This document shows positions 14,899 to 22,506 of a stretch of 53,842 nt of DNA, piece after piece. Location: the NCBI GenBank assembly GCA_028289545.1, contig JANQPG010000062.1:1-53842 (forward strand). Reading direction: 5' to 3'. The notes under the pieces are model-generated. The model did no database searches. It had not been told where the DNA came from and worked only from the letters and a program-made list of their open reading frames with translations. Origin of the DNA: Woeseiaceae bacterium. Lineage in GTDB: Bacteria > Pseudomonadota > Gammaproteobacteria > Steroidobacterales > Woeseiaceae. Numbering within the stretch: the first letter of the stretch is position 1; every line of letters starts with the position of its first letter. Position numbers and translations under genes: made by a program.

Positions 14899-16878
14899 AT
14901 GATCGGTCTCAGGCGATATGTTTCGGTAATATTTGCGGCAGCTTTTTGCTCGGCCGTCAGTGCGTCCGCGAGCGACGTGCGTATCGGTTACAGCGAGCCG
15001 CTCGAGGCCCTTTCGTACGCACGTGCATCGGGTGAGTTCCAGAAGCTGAGCGCCGCCGGCGTACAGAAGCTCGGCTTCAATGCATTCAGCCGCCATTTTG
15101 ATATTGCGCTGACGCCCAACCACACGTTGCTCGACGCCGTCGGGCGCGAAGCGCTCGGGTCGGAGCTCCAGATCTACCGAGGCTCGCTGGCGGACAGCAC
15201 CGGTTCCTGGGCGCGCATCGTCATTGCCGACGGCCTGCCGCGCGGCCTCGTGTTCGACGGTAAAGAAATGTATGCCATCGAAGCCGAAGAGGGTGAAGCA
15301 CGCATCTATCGTCTCGCCGACATGGAGGTCGCGCCGGGGGCGCTCGCGTGTGGCCATGCTGGCGCAGCGCGCAACGGCGCGGAGTTATTCAAGACCGTCA
15401 TCGACGAAACGGCGCCCGTCGTGCTCGCGGCGCAAGGGGCCACTTCCGAAATCGACGTTGCCGTCGTTGCCGACTTCGAGTTTGCGACCGACAAAGGCGG
15501 CAACGCCGAAGCCGCCATGATTACGCGCATGAACAACGTCGACGGCATCTTCAGCTCACAGCTCGGCGTGCAGATCAACGTCGGTCGCGTCGACGTGTTC
15601 GATTCGTCGGACGATCCGTTCACAGATCAGACGAACGCCAGCAGCCTGCTCGACGAAGTCGCGGATTTCCGCTCCGGCAGCGCCGCACAGCGCGCCAACG
15701 GACTGACGCATCTGTTTACGGGCCGTAATCTCGACGGTTCCACGGTGGGGATTGCGTTTGGTGGAGCACTTTGCCTGAATCGCTTCGGTGCGGGACTGAC
15801 GCAGGCCACGGGCAGCGTTACGATCGACAGCCTGATCGTCGCGCACGAACTGGGACATAACTTCGGCGCGCCGCACGACGGCACCAGCGACGGCAACTGC
15901 GAAAGCGAGCCGCAGACCTTCCTGATGGCGCCGAGCATCAACGGCAGCGATACCTTCTCGAACTGCAGCATTACCGAGATGCAGGACGACGTCAGTCGAG
16001 CGTCCTGTATTACGGCGCTCGCCAGTGTCGACGTTGCCGTTGCCGCGGGTGCACAGCCCGGATCGGTATTCGTGGGCGACAGCGCGGCGCTCACGTTCGA
16101 CGTCACGAGCACGGGCACCGAAGCGGCAAACAACGTGACCATGGCCATCAGCGTACCCGCGGGCCTGACGCTCGATCGCTCGTCGACAACAGCGGGCAGC
16201 TGCACCAACGGCGCCGGTAGCGTCGACTGCACGATCGGCACGCTGGCCTCGGGCGCCGGTGCGACTGTAACCGTGTTCCTGACGGCCGAAACAACAGGTC
16301 TAAGGGATGTCGTGGCCACCGTGTCCGCGACGGGCGATGCAAGCGCCGGCAACAATACGGCAACGACCCGATTTACCGTTACCGAGGCCATCGATCTCGT
16401 CGCGAGCACGCCGGCAACCGCTCAGGTAACGATCAATCAGAGCACGACGCTCCGGCCGTCCGTCGAGAACCGCTCGTCGACTGCGGCCAGCAACCCCGTC
16501 GTGACGATTGCGCCGAGCGGGGGATTGCGTATCGACAGTGCAAGCTGGCCGGTCGGGAACTGCAATATCTCGGGCGGTCAGGCACGCTGCACGGCCACGA
16601 GTCTTGCGGCCAACTCGACGCAGACGATCGAGGTTCAGGTCACGGGTGTGGCCGAGGGTCAGCAGAGCTATACCGTATCCGCAACGGCTGACGAAGGGGA
16701 TCGCGACACTTCGAACGATAGCAGCACATCTCAGGTCAACGTCACGGCGGTTTCGACGGGACCGAGCGGCGGAGAAGACTCGGGCGGCGGTTCCGTGGGC
16801 TTTGCAATGCTGTTGCTGCTGTTTTCCCTGATTGCCGTGAGATTTCGCCGCCGCCGCGCGGAGGCCGCTGCCTCCTGA
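14899..16878 (+). CDS. Secreted reprolysin-like zinc metalloprotease with GlyGly-CTERM-like tail
   Basis: The ATG at 14899 (GAGG seven bases upstream) gives 659 residues; GTG at 14893 is an alternative. After a signal peptide comes a pro-region, then a metallopeptidase domain with the complete zinc signature HELGHNFGAPH (His316, Glu317, His320, His326) and a Met-turn (FLMAPS) about 25 residues on. This fits the M12B/reprolysin-like clan. Two DUF11/CARDB-like beta domains follow (about 375-490 and 495-615), then a Gly/Ser linker, a hydrophobic segment (VGFAMLLLLFSLIAV) and an RFRRRR cluster. That tail is the GlyGly-CTERM sorting signal that rhombosortase processes in other gammaproteobacteria. 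The likely role is degradation of extracellular protein. Confidence 0.92.
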   Translation: MIGLRRYVSVIFAAAFCSAVSASASDVRIGYSEPLEALSYARASGEFQKLSAAGVQKLGFNAFSRHFDIALTPNHTLLDAVGREALGSELQIYRGSLADSTGSWARIVIADGLPRGLVFDGKEMYAIEAEEGEARIYRLADMEVAPGALACGHAGAARNGAELFKTVIDETAPVVLAAQGATSEIDVAVVADFEFATDKGGNAEAAMITRMNNVDGIFSSQLGVQINVGRVDVFDSSDDPFTDQTNASSLLDEVADFRSGSAAQRANGLTHLFTGRNLDGSTVGIAFGGALCLNRFGAGLTQATGSVTIDSLIVAHELGHNFGAPHDGTSDGNCESEPQTFLMAPSINGSDTFSNCSITEMQDDVSRASCITALASVDVAVAAGAQPGSVFVGDSAALTFDVTSTGTEAANNVTMAISVPAGLTLDRSSTTAGSCTNGAGSVDCTIGTLASGAGATVTVFLTAETTGLRDVVATVSATGDASAGNNTATTRFTVTEAIDLVASTPATAQVTINQSTTLRPSVENRSSTAASNPVVTIAPSGGLRIDSASWPVGNCNISGGQARCTATSLAANSTQTIEVQVTGVAEGQQSYTVSATADEGDRDTSNDSSTSQVNVTAVSTGPSGGEDSGGGSVGFAMLLLLFSLIAVRFRRRRAEAAAS

Positions 16879-16885
16879 GCCGCGC

Positions 16886-17605
16886 TTACGGTGTTTCGCC
16901 GAGCGTCGCGAGCACGTCCGACGCAAACTTCAGCTGGCGCTCGCACAGCTCGTAAGCGTTGGCGTTGTTCCCTCTGTACACGGTGACCATCGTGCGGAAA
17001 TCGTCGCTTTTTGCCATGGCGTCGAGGTCGAACTCGCTGATGTCGACCATGCGGTCTTTCTCGAGATCGACCGACAGCGAAATTGCGCTGTATACCGGAT
17101 GTCCGTAGTCGGCCGTTTGTCTCCGCAGCGACCGCCGGATTTCGCGGTGCGCGTCCGCCAGCTGATCGTAGTGAATCAACTGGCGCCGAAGCGACTCATC
17201 GCGGAGTATCTTCAGGTCCCCGCTGGACAACATTTCTACGAACGTTACCGATCGTCCGGTCGGCACCGTGCCCGCTGTCATGCGTAACAGGGACTCGCGA
17301 ACATCGGCGTCATCTATGGATTCGGAAACCGTCCCGTCCGACGACAATACAGCGGAGGCAACATGATCGAGTGCGGCAAGGCCTCGCACGTAGGTGTTCA
17401 TGCAGTGTTCGAGGCTTCTCGATATGGCGTCGAAATCGCCCTTAAGGCGTTCCTGATAGTCGCGTTCGAGCTGTCGGTCAAGACGGCCCTGGTTCCAGTC
17501 CTGCGCCTGAAGCCCTAGAAAAACACCAACGACGACAATCACAAAATCGAATACGAGCGCCGTCCAGTTTTGTTCGGCAACGTGCTGGCGGAAGCGGCGA
17601 AGCAT
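16886..17605 (-). CDS. DUF6090-like single-pass membrane protein
   Basis: I use the ATG at 17605, which has AGGAG seven bases upstream; it gives 239 residues. The N-terminal signature NWTALVFDFVIVVVGVF LGLQ (a membrane helix, about residues 13-34) followed by DWNQGR is typical of a large family of uncharacterised proteins often called DUF6090. The remainder is a helical, charged soluble domain that would face the periplasm. Genes of this type are common as scattered copies in marine and soil gammaproteobacteria; the function is unknown. It converges with the metalloprotease, with 7 bases between the two stop codons. Confidence 0.8.
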   Translation of the reverse strand: MLRRFRQHVAEQNWTALVFDFVIVVVGVFLGLQAQDWNQGRLDRQLERDYQERLKGDFDAISRSLEHCMNTYVRGLAALDHVASAVLSSDGTVSESIDDADVRESLLRMTAGTVPTGRSVTFVEMLSSGDLKILRDESLRRQLIHYDQLADAHREIRRSLRRQTADYGHPVYSAISLSVDLEKDRMVDISEFDLDAMAKSDDFRTMVTVYRGNNANAYELCERQLKFASDVLATLGETP

Positions 17606-17802
17606 GGTCTGGCTCCTCGACGAACGAGTGTTAAAGACAGTCGATACGGCCCTTATAGCGTATAGCACTCATGCACACGATTCGAGGCGTGCCGGGAGGG
17701 GACTCCACCGCACCTGGACGCGCGCGAAAGGTCGAAGCCATTGCCCGTGAATGCTTTAGACTAGGCGGACGGGCGCAACGGCAACAGACCGACGAGGCGA
17801 AC

Positions 17803-18537
17803 ATGCGGCAGCGATTGACAGCGATGAATGACGCGATGCGGACACCGCGCGCGGTTCTGGCCGGTGCAATTACGATGCTCGCCGTATCCGGGGCTGCGTC
17901 CGCCGCCGAGGTTTCCGCGTACGTATCGTTGACGAGCGACTACGTCTGGCGCGGCGTGTCGCAGAGCGACGGCCACGCGGCTGCGGCGCTGGGCCTGGAT
18001 GCTAACTTCGAAAACGGTTTTTACGCCGGCGCGTGGGCGTCGTCAGTCGATATCGATCAGCGTCCGCAGAACCGCCGCGATACCGAGCTCGCTTATTATG
18101 CCGGATACTCGGCGGACGTCGGCGAGCGCTGGTCGGTCGGCGGCCGGGTCGTGGCGTTCACGTATCCCGGCCAGGAGGGCGCGCTCGACTACAACTACGA
18201 AGAATATTCGCTGATCGTCAATTACAACGACGCACTTTGGCTTGAATACGCCTACTCGCCCGGCCTGTATGCGACGGACCAGGAGGCCTACAACGTCGAG
18301 GTCTACGGCGAGTTCGGTTTACCTCTTGATCTGGTGTTGGGTATCGGCGCCGGTCGCAACGATCCCGATGCCGCATTTGGCGACCACTATCACCACTGGC
18401 AGATTGGCGTCACGCGAAGTATCGGGCCGATCGACGCCGATCTTCGCTTCCACGACACGGACGACTACGTGCCCGTGGTCAGCTCAAGGCAGCGCAGCGA
18501 GCCGCGGGTCGTGTTGACTCTCAGCGCCCTGTTCTGA
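17803..18537 (+). CDS. TorF-family putative porin (CHP02001)
   Basis: The ATG at 17803 has GAGG five bases upstream and gives 244 residues; an ATG at 17824 is an alternative. A signal peptide ends near ASAAEVSA, and the mature protein starts with the family hallmark AYVSLTSDYVWRGVSQSDGHAA as separate beta-strands. The remainder is about ten amphipathic strands, ending in RVVLTLSALF, as expected for an outer-membrane barrel. Members of this family are thought to be small porins, with no settled substrate. The last 54 bases overlap the subtilase gene on the other strand. Confidence 0.87.
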   Translation: MRQRLTAMNDAMRTPRAVLAGAITMLAVSGAASAAEVSAYVSLTSDYVWRGVSQSDGHAAAALGLDANFENGFYAGAWASSVDIDQRPQNRRDTELAYYAGYSADVGERWSVGGRVVAFTYPGQEGALDYNYEEYSLIVNYNDALWLEYAYSPGLYATDQEAYNVEVYGEFGLPLDLVLGIGAGRNDPDAAFGDHYHHWQIGVTRSIGPIDADLRFHDTDDYVPVVSSRQRSEPRVVLTLSALF

Positions 18538-19851
18538 GTGAGCAAGGTCTGAATCCACGTCTTTAGACTCCCTGGCGACGGCGGCACACTCGAGATCCGC
18601 CCGCGCGAGCTGCAGCAGAGCGCACGCATCGACGTGCCCTGCACGCTGAGTCTGTTCGAGCAGCTCCGTGACCCGATCGCTGGCCGTCTCCGGCGACAGC
18701 GACAACAGCAGCGCCGTCATGCCGCTCACGTGCGCGGCCGCGAGCGACGTGCCGGAGCGGAACTCGTAGTCGTTGCTGGGAATCGCAACCAGCACTCGCT
18801 CTCCAGGGGCGAGAATGGCGGGTTCCGGAGCGGCCGGTTCTTCGTCCGTCGTTTGCTCTTCGTTATCTCGGCGCACACCGACCGCAATAACCTCGCGCAT
18901 ACTCGCGGGGAAATCATCCGTGCTGCTCGTGTCGTTTGGCGTGGCGGCAATAATCACGACGCCGAGCTGGTGGGCCTTTCGGAGCAGGCGGGATACGAGC
19001 GGGTCGTAAGGTCCGTTGAGGCTCAAATTAATAATGTCGGGCGGCTCCTCGAGCGCCGTGTCGAGGGCTTTCGACAGCGTAAAGCTGTCGCAAACGGCAC
19101 CCTTGCCCCGCTCCCCGGACCAGCACGCCACGTAGGCATCGATGGTGGCATCGGGCGCTACGCCGACGATGCCGCGGGCGTTGTTGGCGCGTGCGCCGAT
19201 GACGCTCGCTACGGCCGTGCCGTGCAACGACTCCACTTTTGCGTCGGGACGCTCGAAGCGGTTGATCCGGCGCAGTTGCCCGGCAAGGTCTTCATGCTCG
19301 AAATCGACGTTGCTGTCGACAATGGCGACCTCGACCCCGGCTCCCGTCGTATAGCGGTGTGCGCTTCCGATATCCAGCTCGTCCAGCACGTACTGCAGGT
19401 TCGCGTAGGTGTCGTCGTAGCGATCAGCAACGCTCGTTCCGGTTTCCATCCCGGTTTTGAAGTACTGCAACGGCTGTACCGACTCGACCCGTGCGTCCTG
19501 TTCGAGCCTCTGGATAACGGCTTCCGAGTCGACGCCCGGCGGAATCCGCAGCACCGAGCAGTAGATGCCGAGCGAGCGTATCGGCCACTCGTCGATTTCT
19601 TCGAGCGCGTACTCGGCGGCTATCCGCCGCGCCATCCTCCGTACCTTGGCCGATACGGCGTAACGCTTGCGGTTCTGATAGGGAGGGCCGGCACCGGCCG
19701 AGGATCGTCTGGCGTTGCGGTTGTCGAAGGTCACGAGGATGTCGCGGGCGCTATTACCGTCTGAATCCGCGTCCGCGTACGTTACGGTCGGCAGGGACAA
19801 ACTCGTCAACAGCAGCCCCGCAACCAGCAGTAGTGAGCGAACGCTCGTCAT
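18484..19851 (-). CDS. Secreted S8 (subtilisin-like) serine peptidase of the ECF operon
   Basis: This 455-residue protein has a signal peptide (cleavage near TYADA) and a pro-region with an inhibitor-I9-like strand pattern (about 37-132). The catalytic domain carries Asp179 (VAIVDSNVD), His210 (LHGTAVASVIG), the oxyanion Asn306 (AATPND) and Ser369 (SGTSLAAAHVSG). All triad residues are present, but the Pro usual after Ser (GTSxAxPH) is Ala. It starts four bases after the anti-sigma stop, so it is the third gene of the sigma operon. It might process an envelope substrate or the anti-sigma factor; that is inference. Its 3' end overlaps the porin gene tail-to-tail by 54 bp. Confidence 0.92.
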   Translation of the reverse strand: MTSVRSLLLVAGLLLTSLSLPTVTYADADSDGNSARDILVTFDNRNARRSSAGAGPPYQNRKRYAVSAKVRRMARRIAAEYALEEIDEWPIRSLGIYCSVLRIPPGVDSEAVIQRLEQDARVESVQPLQYFKTGMETGTSVADRYDDTYANLQYVLDELDIGSAHRYTTGAGVEVAIVDSNVDFEHEDLAGQLRRINRFERPDAKVESLHGTAVASVIGARANNARGIVGVAPDATIDAYVACWSGERGKGAVCDSFTLSKALDTALEEPPDIINLSLNGPYDPLVSRLLRKAHQLGVVIIAATPNDTSSTDDFPASMREVIAVGVRRDNEEQTTDEEPAAPEPAILAPGERVLVAIPSNDYEFRSGTSLAAAHVSGMTALLLSLSPETASDRVTELLEQTQRAGHVDACALLQLARADLECAAVARESKDVDSDLAHSEQGAESQHDPRLAALP

Positions 19852-19855
19852 TCAC

Positions 19856-20503
19856 TCACCTTTCGGTGTGTACGGGTAACTGCACGGCAAGCACCTCGAC
19901 CGCCACGATCTCGTTCCGAGCCTCTATTCCCCCGGTGACGGCTTCGAGCTCCGCGACCGAAGCGGCCGGCAAACTGACGACGCCGCGCACCGCCGTGGAT
20001 CCGCTGAGCTCGGCGGCGTCCCGAACGCCGATGGACTTTAGGATGGATTGTCGCTCGTCCGCAGCGACATTGGCCGCAAACTCGATCCTGACGACATAGT
20101 CCGTGAGCGTTCCCGCATCGGGCGCGGTGGCCGTTTCGAACACGGCGGGAGCTGCCTGGCGGTCGCTGAAATCGCCAAGCGCCAGCAGCCCGGCAAACAG
20201 CGCGGCCGTCAACGCGGCAGCCGCCAAGTACAGCGGCGTTCTCCGCGATCGGGTCGAAGCGTCGGCATCCAGCAGCGCGTTGAGCCGCTCGACGTCGGGT
20301 TCGGTCACCAGGGGTGTTGGCGTTTCTTCCTGCACTGCCGCCGCGATTTGCCTGAGCTCACGTATCGCTACCTGGTGGCTGTCACAGCCGGAAAGGTGTT
20401 CCTCGACGTAGTTGCGCTCGTCCGCCGACAGCGTGCCGTTGACGTACCAGGGCAAGAGGCCCTCAACCGTGTCGTGAATGGTCTTTGTGCTTTGCGTCTT
20501 CAT
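19856..20503 (-). CDS. Membrane-bound anti-sigma factor
   Basis: A 215-residue protein with an N-terminal zinc-finger anti-sigma region (EEHLSGCDSHQVAIRELRQ, about residues 34-52), a single membrane helix (about 90-110, LYLAAAALTAALFAGLLAL) and a periplasmic domain of about 100 residues. The finger normally reads H-x3-C-x2-C; here the last ligand is His (H-x3-C-x2-H), which may alter zinc or thiol chemistry. Anti-sigma factors of this type hold their sigma at the membrane until a signal causes release. The gene starts 33 bases after the sigma stop and ends four bases before the peptidase, so the three are co-transcribed. Confidence 0.88.
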   Translation of the reverse strand: MKTQSTKTIHDTVEGLLPWYVNGTLSADERNYVEEHLSGCDSHQVAIRELRQIAAAVQEETPTPLVTEPDVERLNALLDADASTRSRRTPLYLAAAALTAALFAGLLALGDFSDRQAAPAVFETATAPDAGTLTDYVVRIEFAANVAADERQSILKSIGVRDAAELSGSTAVRGVVSLPAASVAELEAVTGGIEARNEIVAVEVLAVQLPVHTER

Positions 20504-20536
20504 CTCGCGTTACCTCGGGGCCTGGGGACCATGGCA

Positions 20537-21106
20537 TCAAGATGCCGAGTCCTCGAGCACACCCTTGAGCTTTTTTCTTGCGTGAAACATTCGGGTCTTG
20601 ACCGTGTTGACCGGACAATCGGTCACCTCGGCAACTTCTTCGTAGGACATGCCGACGTAGAACACGAGCACAACCGCAAGCTTCTGGGCCGCCGGGAGCG
20701 TGTCCACGCCATGGCGAATCCAGTCGCGATCTTCCGGCGATGCGTCTTCGGCGGCAGGTACGTCGTCCGGGTCGAAGTCCGGCGCAATGGCGAGCGACTT
20801 CTTCGACAGCCGTTTCAGCGTCTGCCGGTAGGCAATGCCGAATATCCAGGTGGATACCTTCGACGAACCCCGAAAACTTTTGGCGCTTCGCCACACCGCC
20901 AGCATGACGTCGTTGACGATCTCGTCCGCTGTACCGTGCGAATGTGTCATGCGGAACGCGAAGCGGAACAGGCGCGTGTAGTAGCCGCGATACAGCGCCT
21001 CCAGCGCACGGCGATCCTGCCGTGCAACCGCGGCCATGAGTTCGTGCTCGTCACTCACGGTGTGCGGGCCCTCCCGCCGGGTATCTGCCGTGTTGTCCGC
21101 CTGCAT
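20537..21106 (-). CDS. ECF-type RNA polymerase sigma factor
   Basis: Read from the ATG at 21106 it has 189 residues; a TTG at 21121 and a GTG (VSDEHEL) are alternative starts. Region 2 runs about 25-95 (ALEALYRGYYTRLFRFAF, DEIVNDVMLAVW, STWIFGIAYRQ), and region 4 about 125-180 (LPAAQKLAVVLVFYVGMSY, then EVAEVTDCPVNTVKTRMFHA). Regions 1 and 3 are absent, as expected for ECF sigmas. It directs RNA polymerase to a dedicated regulon. A promoter-like element upstream, repeated in front of the divergent haem-lipoprotein gene, suggests that it activates itself and that operon. Confidence 0.93.
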   Translation of the reverse strand: MQADNTADTRREGPHTVSDEHELMAAVARQDRRALEALYRGYYTRLFRFAFRMTHSHGTADEIVNDVMLAVWRSAKSFRGSSKVSTWIFGIAYRQTLKRLSKKSLAIAPDFDPDDVPAAEDASPEDRDWIRHGVDTLPAAQKLAVVLVFYVGMSYEEVAEVTDCPVNTVKTRMFHARKKLKGVLEDSAS

Positions 21107-21143
21107 AAATAGCCGGTCCAAAACCTGACTGCATTAGGTATTA

Positions 21144-21172
21144 GTACCCGCCGGAATTCAAAAAGGTTCAAT
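21144..21172 (-). promoter_or_regulatory. Putative ECF promoter of the sigma operon
   Basis: On the minus strand ATTGAACC (21172-21165), exactly 16 bases, GGTAC (21148-21144). The same bipartite element occurs on the plus strand at 21204-21232. The predicted start near 21138 leaves a leader of about 32 bases to the ATG at 21106. The layout (AAC-containing -35, 16-base spacer) is typical of ECF sigma promoters. Confidence 0.7.
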
Positions 21173-21203
21173 CCAGACGAAAAAGTGTTGCCCGCCCGGC
21201 CGC

Positions 21204-21232
21204 ATTGAACCGAAACGCTGTTTGCCCGGTAC
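21204..21232 (+). promoter_or_regulatory. Putative ECF promoter of the haem lipoprotein-barrel operon
   Basis: ATTGAACC (21204-21211), 16 bases, GGTAC (21228-21232): identical in all 13 defined positions and in spacing to the divergent element on the other strand. A start near 21238 gives a leader of about 46 bases to the ATG at 21284. The two ATTGAACC boxes also form an inverted repeat. Confidence 0.7.
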
Positions 21233-21283
21233 CCAGCGATACCAGGCAACAGGTTTGCGACAGGTTCAGTCAAGGATTTTACG

Positions 21284-22504
21284 ATGTATCGATTCAGCAG
21301 GTTTCGGGTAGTGAGCGTTATTCTCCTCGTCTTCGGCTCCGCAGTGCTGGCCGCGTGCGGCGGTGGCAGCGGAGCGGGCACAACGACCACCCCGCCGCCC
21401 CCACCGCCGCCACCTCCACCTCCGCCGCCGCCTTTCGAGGCGACCTTCGGGGCCATTCAGGACAACGTGTTTACGCCAACCTGCGCGACGTCCGGCTGTC
21501 ACGCGGGCGCCGGCGCGCCCGGGGGACTGATGCTCGACGCGGCGAACAGCTTTGGTCTGCTCGTCGGCGTCGCGAGCGCGCAGGTTCCCGCGATTCAGCG
21601 CGTTGCACCCGGCGATCCCGACAACAGCTACCTGATCCAGAAACTCGAAGGAACGGCAGCGGTCGGTCAGCAGATGCCGCGCGGCGGTCCGCCGCTCGAT
21701 CAGCCCGTCATCAACGTTATCCGGCAGTGGATCAGCGACGGTGCGCTCGACAATCGCACGCCGCCCACGGACCCGATTCGCGTTGCGGGCCTGGCGCCAG
21801 CGCCTGGTGACGACCTGACGGCTGCGCCCGCCGACGTTACGGCAACCTTCGATCGAGAGCTCAACGCATCGACCGTCAGCGCTACAAGCTTCATTCTCGA
21901 AGCCAGCGGCGGCGACGGCACGTTCGGCGACGGCAACGAAACGCAGGTCGCCGGCGCGGTTTCGGTGCCCGCAGGCAGTCCGGCAACGGCCGTCATGGAT
22001 CTGTCCGCGGTCACGCTGGGCGACGACACCTATCGCGTGACTCTCGTGGGAGACGGCGGGGCGGCAATCGCCGATCTTGACGCCAATGCCCTCGACGGCG
22101 AGTTCACGGGTGCGTTTCCCTCGGGCGACGGCACGGCCGGCGGCGACTTCACGGCCACGTTTACGCTCACGGGCGCCGCTCAGGGCATTACCTTCGACGA
22201 AATCCAGGCGACGGTGTTTACGCTGAACTGCGCAACCTCCGGTTGTCACCAGGGAGCGGGAGCGCCGCAGGGGCTCGTACTCACGGCGGGGGATGCGTTT
22301 GCGAATCTCGTCAACGTTGCGAGCATGGAAGTGCCCACCCTGCTGCGCGTCGAACCGGGCAACCCGGACGATAGCTATCTCATCCAGAAGCTCGAAGGCA
22401 CGGCAGCCATCGGCAGCCGCATGCCGCTCGGCCGGCCGCCGCTGGATCAGGCCGTAATCGACGACATTCGGCAGTGGATTGCCGACGGGGCGGCGGAGCA
22501 GTAG
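21284..22504 (+). CDS. Lipoprotein with two CX4CH haem-type domains and a central Ig-like domain
   Basis: The start ATG has AAGGA seven bases upstream, giving 406 residues. The lipobox VLAAC places lipidation at Cys25; a run of about 14 prolines follows (near 37-50). Two homologous modules (about 52-160 and 300-405) each start F-x-x-IQ-x-VF-x-x-x-CATSGCH, with Cys67/Cys72/His73 and Cys316/Cys321/His322, and end with a Met-rich loop (QMPRGGPPLDQ or RMPLGRPPLDQ) and an IRQWI-DGA helix. This is the cytochrome-c-like plan with a CX4CH variant of CXXCH and a likely distal Met. Between them lies a Big_5/SbsA-type Ig-like domain (about 165-285). The likely role is periplasmic or surface electron transfer; haem attachment is not proven. 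Confidence 0.82.
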   Translation: MYRFSRFRVVSVILLVFGSAVLAACGGGSGAGTTTTPPPPPPPPPPPPPPFEATFGAIQDNVFTPTCATSGCHAGAGAPGGLMLDAANSFGLLVGVASAQVPAIQRVAPGDPDNSYLIQKLEGTAAVGQQMPRGGPPLDQPVINVIRQWISDGALDNRTPPTDPIRVAGLAPAPGDDLTAAPADVTATFDRELNASTVSATSFILEASGGDGTFGDGNETQVAGAVSVPAGSPATAVMDLSAVTLGDDTYRVTLVGDGGAAIADLDANALDGEFTGAFPSGDGTAGGDFTATFTLTGAAQGITFDEIQATVFTLNCATSGCHQGAGAPQGLVLTAGDAFANLVNVASMEVPTLLRVEPGNPDDSYLIQKLEGTAAIGSRMPLGRPPLDQAVIDDIRQWIADGAAEQ

Positions 22505-22506
22505 GC

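Noticed and set aside
18634..19764. A 376-codon frame antisense to the subtilase
   Set aside because: The subtilase has a full catalytic triad and signal peptide; the antisense product is compositionally random.
21385..21435. CCG/CCA-rich tract as a DNA repeat of note
   Set aside because: It simply encodes the polyproline linker after the lipobox of the haem lipoprotein.
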